Below are positions 51,367-59,800 of a stretch of DNA of 64,000 nucleotides, piece after piece. Source of the stretch: Oceanococcus atlanticus (GTDB lineage Bacteria > Pseudomonadota > Gammaproteobacteria > Nevskiales > Oceanococcaceae). The notes under the pieces were generated by a model, which did no database searches, was not told the DNA's origin, and was given only the letters and a program-made list of their open reading frames with translations. The position numbers and the translations under genes were made by a program. The DNA lies in NCBI RefSeq assembly GCF_002088235.1, contig NZ_AQQV01000001.1, positions 434,001-498,000 on the forward strand. Direction: 5' to 3'. Positions within the stretch are counted from its first letter, which is position 1. Every line of letters begins with the position of its first letter.

Positions 51367-52407
51367 ATGCCTAAACCCGATGCCCACATCCCGGCCAATT
51401 ACTCGCGCCTGATGGCCCGCGAGCTCGGCCTGTCGGCAAAACGCCTGCCCACATTACTGGCCGGAACAACGCTCAAGGTCGAGGAATTGCTGGACGAGCG
51501 CTGCCTGCTGACACCGGGCGAGCAGATCCGCTTGTTGGAAAATGCCCTGGCCCTGACTGCTGAGCCGGGGCTCGGCCTGAGGCTGGGTCAACGGCTGACC
51601 CCACTCAGTCATGGCGCCATGGGTTTCATGGCTTACAGCAGTCCGAATCTGCATATGGCCCTGCAGGCCATCTGCACGTTTGTGCCGACCCGACTGAGCT
51701 TTGCCCGGGCGCAACTCAGCGAGCAGCAAGATCAGCTGATCTGCGATGTCGGTTTTGCCCACACGCTCGATCCGGCCGTGCACCGCTGCCTGTGCGAGGC
51801 CATCGCCGGCATGTTCTGCTCGGTTGCCGAGATCATTGTTGGGCGGCGCGTGGATGAAGCCAGCTTTGCCTTTCCCTACCCGCCACCGACCTATCAGGCG
51901 CTGTATTTCGAGCACCTCACCGGCACAACAGAGTTTGCTGCCAACTGCCTGAGCATCAGCCTGCCAATGAGCGTTGCACGCATTCCCAATGCCTCGGCCA
52001 ATCACCAGAACTACCTGCTCGCGTTGCAGCAATGCGAGGCCATGCTGGCCAACATGCAGGCGCAAACGCCGAGCTTCGAAACCCGCGTCAAACAGCTGAT
52101 GCTGTCACGCCCACCGGGCCTGCTCAGCGAAGACGAAACCGCCGCAGAGTTGTTCATGAGCAAACGCAGCGTGGCACGTAAGCTGGACAAGGAAGGCACC
52201 AGTTTTCGCCGTATTCGCGATGCTGTGCTATCGCAGCAAGCGGCGGATTACCTGTGCCGGGATCAGCTCTCGGTGGAGGCGATAGCCAGCTTGCTCAACT
52301 ATCACGACAGCGCCAACTTCCGGCGCGCCTTCAAGCGCTGGTTTGGGGTGCCACCGGAGACCTATCGGCGCAGCCATATGGCCACAGTGCAGCCGGCAAA
52401 AGCTTAG
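51367..52407 (+). CDS. AraC family regulator divergent from CYP153
   Basis: 346 residues from ATG MPKPDAHIPAN. An Arabinose_bd-type N-terminal domain (LTPGEQIRLLENALALTAEPGLGLRLGQ; SHGAMGFMAYSSPNLHMAL, patterns) is followed by two AraC helix-turn-helices (about 250-340): AAELFMSKRSVARKLDKEGTSF and IASLLNYHDSANFRRAFKRW. Regulators of this kind control CYP153 and alkB-type genes in alkane degraders. Divergent from ferredoxin-CYP153 with repeats in between. Confidence 0.9.
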   Translation: MPKPDAHIPANYSRLMARELGLSAKRLPTLLAGTTLKVEELLDERCLLTPGEQIRLLENALALTAEPGLGLRLGQRLTPLSHGAMGFMAYSSPNLHMALQAICTFVPTRLSFARAQLSEQQDQLICDVGFAHTLDPAVHRCLCEAIAGMFCSVAEIIVGRRVDEASFAFPYPPPTYQALYFEHLTGTTEFAANCLSISLPMSVARIPNASANHQNYLLALQQCEAMLANMQAQTPSFETRVKQLMLSRPPGLLSEDETAAELFMSKRSVARKLDKEGTSFRRIRDAVLSQQAADYLCRDQLSVEAIASLLNYHDSANFRRAFKRWFGVPPETYRRSHMATVQPAKA

Positions 52408-52478
52408 CTCAGAGCGGCTGCGCAGCGTTGCTCACGCCTTCACCCCGGCTAAAGTCGCAAACCTGCCGCGCCTCCGCC

Positions 52479-53087
52479 TCAATCCAGAATCACCGACACA
52501 ACCATCTTGTTCAGATAGCTTTTCTGCTGCTGCGGGTCATCGCCAGGAATCCCAAGAAAGCCGTAGGAAATAATCTGGTGCATCAACCAGTCGACCGTTT
52601 CATGCATGTTGAGGCCTGGTTTCAACATGGGCTGCGCTGAATCGGCGACCAGAAACTTCTCCAACATGCGCGTGGTGATGTCCGAAAAATACTCACGCGA
52701 CAAGCGGGCAAAGGTTTCGATGTTGTGCGCATCCATGACGATGGCATACCTAGGATGGGTGCGCAGCTTGATGACGATTTGGTAGAGCGATTCGGTGAAG
52801 CTCTCCCGGGTGACGTGGTTACCCGCAGTCTGGCGGATGATATCGGCGGTGATCTCCTGCATCAGCGCCATCATCACCGCGCTGGTTAAATCCCGTTTGC
52901 TGTCGAAGTAGCGGTAGATCGTGGCGCGGTTATAGCCAACTCTTTCGGCCAGCTGTTCGAAGCGAAACTTGCGAAACCCCTCGCCGGCCATCAGCTCAAC
53001 AGCCGCCTCCACCATGACTTGTTTGACCTTGGCGTACTCACGTGTATCAGCCTTAGCTTTACGAACATTGCGTTGTTTTGCGGTCAT
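52479..53087 (-). CDS. TetR family regulator divergent from the second P450
   Basis: 202 residues from ATG MTAKQRNVRK; the longer frame upstream is not supported. Helix-turn-helix at about 20-65 (AVELMAGEGFRKFRFEQLAER, VGYNRATIYRYFDSKRDL). The N-terminus is unusually basic. The C-terminal effector domain has a His/Asp-rich segment (YAIVMDAHNIETFARLS). A short inverted repeat TGTA-CTC-TACA at 53230-53240, in front of the P450 gene, could be its site. Confidence 0.88.
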   Translation of the reverse strand: MTAKQRNVRKAKADTREYAKVKQVMVEAAVELMAGEGFRKFRFEQLAERVGYNRATIYRYFDSKRDLTSAVMMALMQEITADIIRQTAGNHVTRESFTESLYQIVIKLRTHPRYAIVMDAHNIETFARLSREYFSDITTRMLEKFLVADSAQPMLKPGLNMHETVDWLMHQIISYGFLGIPGDDPQQQKSYLNKMVVSVILD

Positions 53088-53279
53088 GCGCGATTTACGG
53101 GATTTGGCGGTTCGAGCCGGACAGCTTAGCCAAACACGGCGCCTTGGGCGCGACAACACATGCGTATCAGGCCTCTTTGACAGCGCTGTGCCCGGCCCCG
53201 GCGATGATGCAACATTTTTTTGTTTTTGTTGTACTCTACAGAACACATGCCAGCCGCCATCTTCCGGAGGAACAAAAAG

Positions 53280-54692
53280 ATGAGCCCTGAAACCACCTCA
53301 GATCCGCGCGCCCAAACCTGCCCTTATGCCGCTATGGCTTCAGGCCAGATCGCCCTTGGCGCAGGTACTGGTCGGCGCGCGCCACTGATCAAGTCAACAC
53401 CGCTGATTGGCCCTATCCGTCAATTCACCGGTGATGTTGTGGGTTTTCTGAATCGCACACGTAAAACCTACGGTGACGTTTTTCGCTTGCGCATCCTGGG
53501 TGTCGACATGACGGTCTTAAGTGGACTCGACGCCATCAGCATGCTTGAGAACGACGAATTGCTCAGCACTACGGATTCGATGGAAGTGCTGATGAAGGCC
53601 GTGAAAAGTCGCCTGCCCGGCACTTTCGACGGCCCTCAGCACCGTTCTTTCCGCAAACTGCACAGCGGTTTCCTGAACCGCGGACTGGAACGCGATCGGC
53701 GTGATGAAGTCTTCGATTGTGTCAGCCGTCATGTGCAGGCCTGGGACGCGGGTTATGAGTTTGACCCTCTGCACGAGTCGCAATCACAAACCGTCGATAT
53801 CCTGTCAAACGTCCTGAATGGCGAGCCGTTTCCCTTCTCCAGCAAAGATTTGTCGACTGTCGTTCACACTCTGATCATGGCCACCTACGGGCACGTGCCG
53901 CTGTGGCTGGCACTCAACAACCCGCGTTATCGAGCGGCCCAGAAGCGTATGAACAAGCACGCCCTGAAGCTGGTGGCGCGCGTGCGCAAAGATCCCGCAT
54001 TACAGGCCAGCACGCTGGTGGGCCAATATCTCAGCCATGAACCACCAGCCGGCATGGACCAATGGGACGACGATGATCTCAAGATCGTCCCGCTGGCGGC
54101 GTATCTGGCCGGCTATGACACCGTCGCGTCGGCGGCGACATCCATGCTCTATCGGTTGCTAAGCAACCCAGATTGCCTGGCTCGGGTACGGCAGGAATAC
54201 CAGCAACTGGCCCAGCAGGCCGATGGCCATGTTGACCCGATGAAGCAAAAGTACCTGCGCGCCGCATTTCTGGAAACCACGCGTATCAATCCGCCCGGCG
54301 CTATCGTTATGCGCTACGCCACGCAGGACTTTCAGTACAAGGGTTACACCTTGCGCAAAGGCGACCAGGTGCTCATTCAGATCTCCAGTGATCACATGAA
54401 TGAGACCCTGTTCCCTGAACCCGAGCGTTTTGACCCCGAGCGTTTTCTGGGTGACAACGCCACCGAACTGAAGCGCGCCGTGCTGACCTTCGGTTCAGGC
54501 GCACACCGCTGCACCGGTGCCGCCATCGGCCCGTTGTTCTGCCAGGAAATGGTCTCCTACTGGGTCAATCATTTCGATCTTGAACTGGTGCCCGGAAAAG
54601 ACAAACCCAAGATTGTGGCCATGCCATTCACCCAGCCAATGGGACTGCGCATTCGGGTAACCGGCCGGCGCCTGCCCGCACTGGCGGCGTAA
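53280..54692 (+). CDS. Cytochrome P450 (second, non-CYP153)
   Basis: 470 residues from the ATG 8 nt after CCGGAGGAAC. P450 landmarks: the I-helix AGYDTVAS (AGxDT), the ExxR ETTR followed by INPPGAIVMRYA, the PERF box PERFDPERF, and the heme loop FGSGAHRCTGAAIG with the thiolate Cys. It belongs to a different family from the CYP153 next door and resembles bacterial P450s that act on sterol- or isoprenoid-like or fatty substrates; specificity cannot be assigned. No ferredoxin is adjacent on its strand. Divergent TetR likely controls it. Confidence 0.85.
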   Translation: MSPETTSDPRAQTCPYAAMASGQIALGAGTGRRAPLIKSTPLIGPIRQFTGDVVGFLNRTRKTYGDVFRLRILGVDMTVLSGLDAISMLENDELLSTTDSMEVLMKAVKSRLPGTFDGPQHRSFRKLHSGFLNRGLERDRRDEVFDCVSRHVQAWDAGYEFDPLHESQSQTVDILSNVLNGEPFPFSSKDLSTVVHTLIMATYGHVPLWLALNNPRYRAAQKRMNKHALKLVARVRKDPALQASTLVGQYLSHEPPAGMDQWDDDDLKIVPLAAYLAGYDTVASAATSMLYRLLSNPDCLARVRQEYQQLAQQADGHVDPMKQKYLRAAFLETTRINPPGAIVMRYATQDFQYKGYTLRKGDQVLIQISSDHMNETLFPEPERFDPERFLGDNATELKRAVLTFGSGAHRCTGAAIGPLFCQEMVSYWVNHFDLELVPGKDKPKIVAMPFTQPMGLRIRVTGRRLPALAA

Positions 54693-54715
54693 GGCTGCAA
54701 ACCTCGCAAGGCCGC

Positions 54716-54949
54716 TCATCTGCCGTCAACCTGGGTGGTCTTTACACCGTGCAGCTTGTCGATTTGGGACTGCAGCGTGGCCAGTGGACGGGTGCCATGC
54801 ACGGTGAAACCAATAGACCAACCGCTTTCAGTGCGCTCGGCACTGAAAGCGCTGAGTTCAAAGCCGCGGATGCGAATAACCTGACATAGACGTTCCAGCG
54901 CCGCAGGCTCAGGCGCCATCTGCACCTGCAGCTGATAAGCGCTGACCAT
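54716..54949 (-). CDS. ilvM: Acetolactate synthase II small subunit, ACT domain
   Basis: 77 residues, the length of IlvM. ACT-domain regulatory subunit (YQLQVQMAPEPAALERLCQVIRIRGF, pattern) that stabilises IlvG. The start ATG shares one base with the ilvG stop (TGATG), showing translational coupling. Much shorter than IlvH, so the enzyme is of the type II (IlvGM) class, normally insensitive to valine. Confidence 0.9.
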   Translation of the reverse strand: MVSAYQLQVQMAPEPAALERLCQVIRIRGFELSAFSAERTESGWSIGFTVHGTRPLATLQSQIDKLHGVKTTQVDGR

Positions 54950-56646
54950 CACGCGGCCACCTGCGCGGGCTGCGCCAAGCTGGCGCCATCCAGCATGTGC
55001 TGATTGCTCTCCCCCGGTTTGACGATGGGCCAGACATTGTCTTCGCGGGCGATGGCCACATGCAGCAGCATCGGGCCTGGCTCGGTCAGCAAGGCATTCA
55101 ACCCGGCATCCACCTCCTGCCAGCATTGAATGCGTCGTGCCGCAATACCAAACGCCTCGGCCAGGGCCACGAAATCCGGGTTGTCATCCAGATCAATCTG
55201 GCTTTCCCGGTTGGCGTAGAACAGCTCCTGCTGCTGGCGCACCATGCCCAGACACTGATTGTCGAGAATGATCAGCTTGACCGGCAAACGGTAACGCACC
55301 AGGGTGGCCAACTCCTGCGCGTTCATCATGAACGAGCCATCCCCGCTGATGTTGATGACCATGCCCCGAGGCGCGGCAAACTGAGCCCCGATGGCGGCCG
55401 GCAGACCAAAGCCCATGGTGCCCAAACCACCGCTGCTGAGGTGCTGGCGCGGATGATCGAAGCGGTAATGCTGGGCCACCCACATCTGATGCTGCCCCAC
55501 ATCACAGGTGATGCAGCTGTGCGGGTCGGCGCGACGCGACAGCGTGCGAATGAACTGAGGACCGCGGATAGGCGCCTCCGGCACGGTTTGGCTCGCCACC
55601 GAAAAACCACCGCTGGCGTGCCACTGGCGGCACTGCTTGCGCCACTCATCCACCCTCAGCGGCTGCTCCAGCAGGGCCTGGGTCAAAGCTTGCAGCAGCG
55701 CATTCAGATCACCGTTCAGACACACCTCGGCACGACGCAGCTTGTTGAACTCGGCGGCGTCGGTGTCCATGTGTACGAGCTTGGCGTGCGGCGCAAAACC
55801 GGACAGCGCGCCGGTTGCGCGGTCATCCAGACGAGCACCGACAACCAGCAGCAGATCAGCTTGCTGGACCGCCTGATTGGCCGCCCGCGAGCCATGCATA
55901 CCCAGCATGCCGAGATGTAGAGCATCGTCCCGGCCATGGTTACCCAGGCCATGCAAACTGGCCACGCTGGGCAAGGCTGCGGCTTCGGCAAAACGGCGAA
56001 ACGTTCGTTCAGCCCGCCCCAGGCGCACCCCGCCACCGCTGTAGATCAGCGGCTTGCGTGCCGCCCGCAGCAGGTTCAAGGCATCGCTCAGATCGGGCGT
56101 GCTCGATGGCGGGGCCGGCGCAGATGGGCGCGGCACCACATCGGCCAGCTCAGCCAGCAGCACATCTTTGGGCAGGTCCACCCAGACCGGGCCGGGGCGT
56201 CCGCTTTGAGCCAGTTCGATGGCCTCATGCATGATCGCCGGCAGGCTTTGTGGGTCGGTCACCAGATAGCTGTGCTTGACCAGCCCCAGGCTCATACCCA
56301 GCACATCGGTTTCCTGAAACGCATCGGTGCCGATCAGTGAGCGCGGCACCTGGCCGGTGATCACCAGCAGCGGGATCGAATCGCGCTGCGCATTGGCCAC
56401 CCCGGTGACCAGGTTGGTCGCCCCAGGGCCGGAGGTTGCGATACACACACCCAGCCGACCGCTGGCCCGGGCATACCCATCAGCCGCCAGAGCGCAACCC
56501 TGCTCGTGCCGACACAACACATGCTGGACCTCTGGCGCGTCTACCAGGGCGTCGTAAAGCGGCATGATGCAGCCGCCCGGATAGCCGAACACGGTATCGA
56601 TATGATGCTGTCGAAACGCCTGAAGGATGAATTGTGCGCCGTTCAT
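54949..56646 (-). CDS. ilvG: Acetolactate synthase large subunit (IlvG type)
   Basis: 565 residues. ThDP- and FAD-dependent; condenses pyruvate to acetolactate (or with 2-oxobutyrate) in Val/Leu/Ile synthesis. Catalytic Glu is E48 in CRHEQGCALAADGYAR. The ThDP-Mg motif is NISGDGSFMMNAQEL. Full length, unlike the frameshifted E. coli K-12 copy. Preceded by a complete leader-peptide attenuator. Confidence 0.95.
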   Translation of the reverse strand: MNGAQFILQAFRQHHIDTVFGYPGGCIMPLYDALVDAPEVQHVLCRHEQGCALAADGYARASGRLGVCIATSGPGATNLVTGVANAQRDSIPLLVITGQVPRSLIGTDAFQETDVLGMSLGLVKHSYLVTDPQSLPAIMHEAIELAQSGRPGPVWVDLPKDVLLAELADVVPRPSAPAPPSSTPDLSDALNLLRAARKPLIYSGGGVRLGRAERTFRRFAEAAALPSVASLHGLGNHGRDDALHLGMLGMHGSRAANQAVQQADLLLVVGARLDDRATGALSGFAPHAKLVHMDTDAAEFNKLRRAEVCLNGDLNALLQALTQALLEQPLRVDEWRKQCRQWHASGGFSVASQTVPEAPIRGPQFIRTLSRRADPHSCITCDVGQHQMWVAQHYRFDHPRQHLSSGGLGTMGFGLPAAIGAQFAAPRGMVINISGDGSFMMNAQELATLVRYRLPVKLIILDNQCLGMVRQQQELFYANRESQIDLDDNPDFVALAEAFGIAARRIQCWQEVDAGLNALLTEPGPMLLHVAIAREDNVWPIVKPGESNQHMLDGASLAQPAQVAA

Positions 56647-56669
56647 GTTTAGGTCCTGTTTTCATCGGC

Positions 56670-56705
56670 AAAAAAAAACCCCCGGATCCTTGCGGAGCCG
56701 GGGGC
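56670..56705 (-). terminator. Attenuator terminator of ilvGM
   Basis: On the minus strand an 11-bp GC stem (CCCCCGGCTCC / GGATCCGGGGG, one mismatch) with a GCAA loop is followed by nine U. It stands between the leader peptide and ilvG, 24 bp before the ilvG start. A textbook intrinsic terminator. Confidence 0.93.
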
Positions 56706-56760
56706 TTGTAGTGTGTGGTGGTCGCTTATCTCATTCCGTTACCCACGCCAAAGCCCCCGG
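56698..56760 (-). promoter_or_regulatory. Antiterminator pairing of the ilv attenuator
   Basis: AAGCCCCCGG at 56751-56760 and CCGGGGGCTT at 56698-56707 (plus-strand coordinates) are perfectly complementary over 10 bp. The first arm lies within the last codons of the leader peptide; the second includes one side of the terminator stem. If the ribosome stalls at the Val/Leu codons upstream, this pairing would form and prevent termination. Confidence 0.85.
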
Positions 56761-56818
56761 TTGGTACGACGACCACCAGGACCACATTGACGAGTACGGA
56801 CACGAGGTTGAAACGCAT
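56726..56818 (-). CDS. ilvL: ilv leader peptide (Val/Leu-rich)
   Basis: 30 residues. Too short for usual gene finding. The central stretch VSVLVNVVLVVVV contains 10 of 13 residues as Val or Leu, with no Ile in the whole peptide. Stop codon TAA lies 20 bp before the terminator stem. This is a translated attenuation leader sensing charged tRNA-Val and tRNA-Leu. E. coli IlvL has Ile codons as well, so the set of amino acids sensed here appears narrower. Confidence 0.88.
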   Translation of the reverse strand: MRFNLVSVLVNVVLVVVVPTGGFGVGNGMR

Positions 56819-56891
56819 GGGTTGCGGATTCAGTGAGATAAGGAACAGGCGGCGGACATTAACCCAGGCAACGGACATGGGCAAGCCAGGC

Positions 56892-57398
56892 TTACACGAA
56901 CCAGTCGTCTTCTTCGCCCTTCTGGGTTTCCCCGGCCTCGAGCTCGAAAACACCTGTGGCCTGCATATCCACAGGTTCTTCGCTGATTTCAGGTGCGACT
57001 TCGGTGTCTATAGCGGGACTATCTGCGACCGGCCCGGAAGCCAACCAGGCCTCGGCACGACGCACATCATGTGGCGCGAAACGATCGATCTCAGCATTGG
57101 AGAAGTAATTGCCCAGTGCGGCCGCAAATACCGCCGGCGAAGCCTCGGTCAGCACCGCCACACGGGCAAAGTCGTCCTTTTGCTCACGCACTGCACGCAG
57201 ATTGTCGAGAAACGATGACAAATCACGCCACGGCGGGAACTGCGCAGCACTGATCAACATGCCTTTGAAGGGAACGGCAGCGCGCTGTACCTCGGCACTG
57301 ACATGATCGGACACCTGACGCACATTGACGGACGCCAACGGCGCATCAATGCTCAGATTCAGAATGCGCGTATGCGGATTCACCGTGAGCTGGATCAT
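56892..57398 (-). CDS. STAS/SpoIIAA-like domain protein with acidic tail
   Basis: 168 residues. The first ~115 residues resemble the SpoIIAA-like (STAS/SEC14-type) family: FARVAVLTEASPAVFAAALGNYFSNAEIDRFAPHDVRRAEAWLA (pattern) ends in the family's AxxWL. The rest is a Glu/Pro-rich acidic tail ending in DDWFV. Function unknown. It lies upstream of ilvL on the same strand, with 73 bp between, and 119 bp downstream of flgL. Confidence 0.65.
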   Translation of the reverse strand: MIQLTVNPHTRILNLSIDAPLASVNVRQVSDHVSAEVQRAAVPFKGMLISAAQFPPWRDLSSFLDNLRAVREQKDDFARVAVLTEASPAVFAAALGNYFSNAEIDRFAPHDVRRAEAWLASGPVADSPAIDTEVAPEISEEPVDMQATGVFELEAGETQKGEEDDWFV

Positions 57399-57517
57399 TC
57401 ACGCTCTCCTGGTCGACTTTCGACAGTGATCAGTCTACTCCGGACGGCAGGTTGAGTTCATCGCCGCTGGTCACGTGAATTGATCCTCTCACACGATGAA
57501 CGCGACAAAAACTGTCG

Positions 57518-58432
57518 TTACAGATAGTTGAACAGCGAAAGACTCTGGATACGCGTAAAGGTTTTCTGCGCCGCTTCCAGCGCCGTGAGCTCCTGGGCCA
57601 GCTGCGACAGGGTTTGCGCCACATCGGTGTCGCGCAGGCCGGATGAATCCGTTTGCACACTGATCTGAAGTGCAGAAATCCGCTCAGCGGCGGTGTCCAG
57701 CCGTTGCAGATCCACCCCCAGCCCGGTGCGCAAATCCAGCACATGGTTGAGCGCGTCATCAACCCGCGTCAGGCCTGCATCCATATCGGCATTGCGCTGA
57801 GCCGTGCTGGCCGCATCGGGCGTGGGCATCTCCAGGGTGTCTGCCAGCTCATCGAACATGGCAAACAGATCACCAGCCGGGCCGTTCAAAAAGACCGCAT
57901 CACCGGTCAGCCCATTGGCCATGGTGGCGCTCTGATCAACCGCAATCTGACGTGCGCTGGTCGCGCCCTGGTAGTTCACCCCTGCGGCCTCAACAAACGG
58001 CGTGGTCGCATCATCCTGACCGGCGAACAGGTAACGGCCCTGTCCATCCTGACCATTGGCAATACGCAGCAAATCCTCGCCCAGGGCGCGCATTTCCAGC
58101 GCCAGCGTGCTGCGCGACTCCGCAGACTGGGTGGCATTGGCGCCGCTGATCATGAGTTCACGCGCACGGTGCATCAGATCGCTAACACTCCCCAGCTCAG
58201 CTTCGACAAAACTCAGCCGTGAGGACAGCGAGGCAATGTTGGCATCGTGTCGCTTCAGCGTCGTCAGCATGTCGTCATTGCGCATCACCCGTGACATGGC
58301 CACGGGATCATCCTTGGCCTGATTCAGCCGCGTGCCACTGGCGATCTGGTCCTGGGCGCGCATGATGTTGCCCTGACGCTCGTTCAGGGTCGCCAGCGTC
58401 TGGCGATAGAGCATGGATTGGGTGACCCGCAT
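57518..58432 (-). CDS. flgL: Flagellar hook-filament junction protein FlgL
   Basis: 304 residues. HAP3, joins hook and filament. N-terminus MRVTQSMLYRQTLATLNERQ and the SGTRLNQAKDDPVAMSRVM block match flagellin-like D0/D1; the C-terminus (LTALEAAQKTFTRIQSLSLFNYL) is conserved. Nine bp after flgK; last gene of flgFGHIJKL here. Confidence 0.95.
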   Translation of the reverse strand: MRVTQSMLYRQTLATLNERQGNIMRAQDQIASGTRLNQAKDDPVAMSRVMRNDDMLTTLKRHDANIASLSSRLSFVEAELGSVSDLMHRARELMISGANATQSAESRSTLALEMRALGEDLLRIANGQDGQGRYLFAGQDDATTPFVEAAGVNYQGATSARQIAVDQSATMANGLTGDAVFLNGPAGDLFAMFDELADTLEMPTPDAASTAQRNADMDAGLTRVDDALNHVLDLRTGLGVDLQRLDTAAERISALQISVQTDSSGLRDTDVAQTLSQLAQELTALEAAQKTFTRIQSLSLFNYL

Positions 58433-58441
58433 GATGCCCTC

Positions 58442-59800
58442 CTAGCGCGCCGCTGCAAGCAGCGATTCGAACATTTCGTTGGCCGTGGCAATGATCTGCG
58501 CGGCCGCCTGATAGGCCTGCTGGTAGCGCAGCATGTTGGCGGCCTCTTCATCCAGGTTGACACCGGATACGGCATCTCGCAGTTCCAGATTGTTGGCCAT
58601 CAACGCCGCTTCGGCGGTTTCCGTGGCTTCCAGACGACGCGCCGAGCTGCCCACACCCGACACCAGCGCAACATGCGCATCCTGCAAGGACAAACCGTTC
58701 ACCGCCGGGCTTCGCAAGGCATCGGCCAGGGCCAGCGCATTGCTGTTGTCTCCACTGCCCGCAGCGGCGCCTGCCGGCGCCGAGGCCAGGGCCTGTGGAT
58801 CATCCAGCAGAACCTCCAGTCGCGCCGAGGGCGGACTGGTGGCAAACAGGGCGGTGCCGGCCACGCCGCTGGCATCAACACCAGCCGCCTGAGCCGCATT
58901 GACCGTATCCGCCAGCCCCTGGGCCAGCGCACTCAGATCTTGCTGAGCCGGTTCCAGCACATCGCGGCGAAAAGCCATCAGGCCACCCAGTTCGCCGCCG
59001 CTGATCTGCGCGCTGATGTCCGAACCCGCCACCGTCACGCTGACCGGATCAACCGGCGTCGCGCCGGGTTCAATGCCGATCAGGCTGGTTTGCTTGCCGA
59101 CCACCAGCCCCTGGCCGTTGCCGACCATCACATTGAGGCTGCCGTCGTCCTGCGGCACCGTCTGCACATCAATCAGGCTGGCCAGTTCGTTGACCAGACG
59201 ATCGCGTTCGTCGAGCAACCCGTTGGGTTGCTGCCCGCTACCCAGACCGCCATTCAGGGCAATCTGGTCGTTCAGCTCCGCAATGTTCTGGCTCAGGGTG
59301 TTGATGCGATCCACGGCGCCGCCGACGCGGGTGTTGATCTCCTGGGTGAAGCTGTCCAGACCGTCCTGAACCTGGCCAAAACGCTGGGCCATGGTCTCGG
59401 CCTGGCCGAGCAACTGAACCCGGGTTTCGGTGGCATTGGGATCAGCCGCCCAGGCATCCACCGCATCGACAAACGCGCGCAGCGGATCACTCAGGCCGGT
59501 GGCCGGGTCGGACAGCAGCAAATCCAGGCGCCCGGCCAGATCGGCACCACTGGCGACGCTGGCATGGCTGGAAACGCTCTGGGTCAGGCGCTGATTGGCA
59601 AAGCTGTCGGTGTAGCGTTCGATCAGGCCGGACTCAACCCCCTGCCCGAGCATCTGGCCCGGCACATGGCGGGCGGAAAAGTCCACGCGCTGACGGCTGT
59701 AACCTTCGGTATTGGCGTTTGCGATGTTATTGCCGGTGACGGCCAAAGCACGCTGGTTAGCCAGCAAAGCCGATGTGCCGATGCCAAGGAGTCCGCTCAT
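58442..59800 (-). CDS. flgK: Flagellar hook-associated protein FlgK
   Basis: 452 residues, shorter than the ~550 of enteric FlgK because the variable middle domains are reduced. N-terminal LLGIGTSALLANQRALAVTGNNIANANTEGYSRQ (pattern) and C-terminal SGVNLDEEAANMLRYQQAYQAAAQIIATANEMF (pattern) are complete. HAP1 at the hook-filament junction. Overlaps flgJ by 4 nt. Confidence 0.95.
   Translation of the reverse strand: MSGLLGIGTSALLANQRALAVTGNNIANANTEGYSRQRVDFSARHVPGQMLGQGVESGLIERYTDSFANQRLTQSVSSHASVASGADLAGRLDLLLSDPATGLSDPLRAFVDAVDAWAADPNATETRVQLLGQAETMAQRFGQVQDGLDSFTQEINTRVGGAVDRINTLSQNIAELNDQIALNGGLGSGQQPNGLLDERDRLVNELASLIDVQTVPQDDGSLNVMVGNGQGLVVGKQTSLIGIEPGATPVDPVSVTVAGSDISAQISGGELGGLMAFRRDVLEPAQQDLSALAQGLADTVNAAQAAGVDASGVAGTALFATSPPSARLEVLLDDPQALASAPAGAAAGSGDNSNALALADALRSPAVNGLSLQDAHVALVSGVGSSARRLEATETAEAALMANNLELRDAVSGVNLDEEAANMLRYQQAYQAAAQIIATANEMFESLLAAAR

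Noticed and set aside
54950-55126. Longer form of ilvM
   Set aside because: The upstream part is ilvG read out of frame; the ATG overlapping the ilvG stop gives the normal IlvM length.
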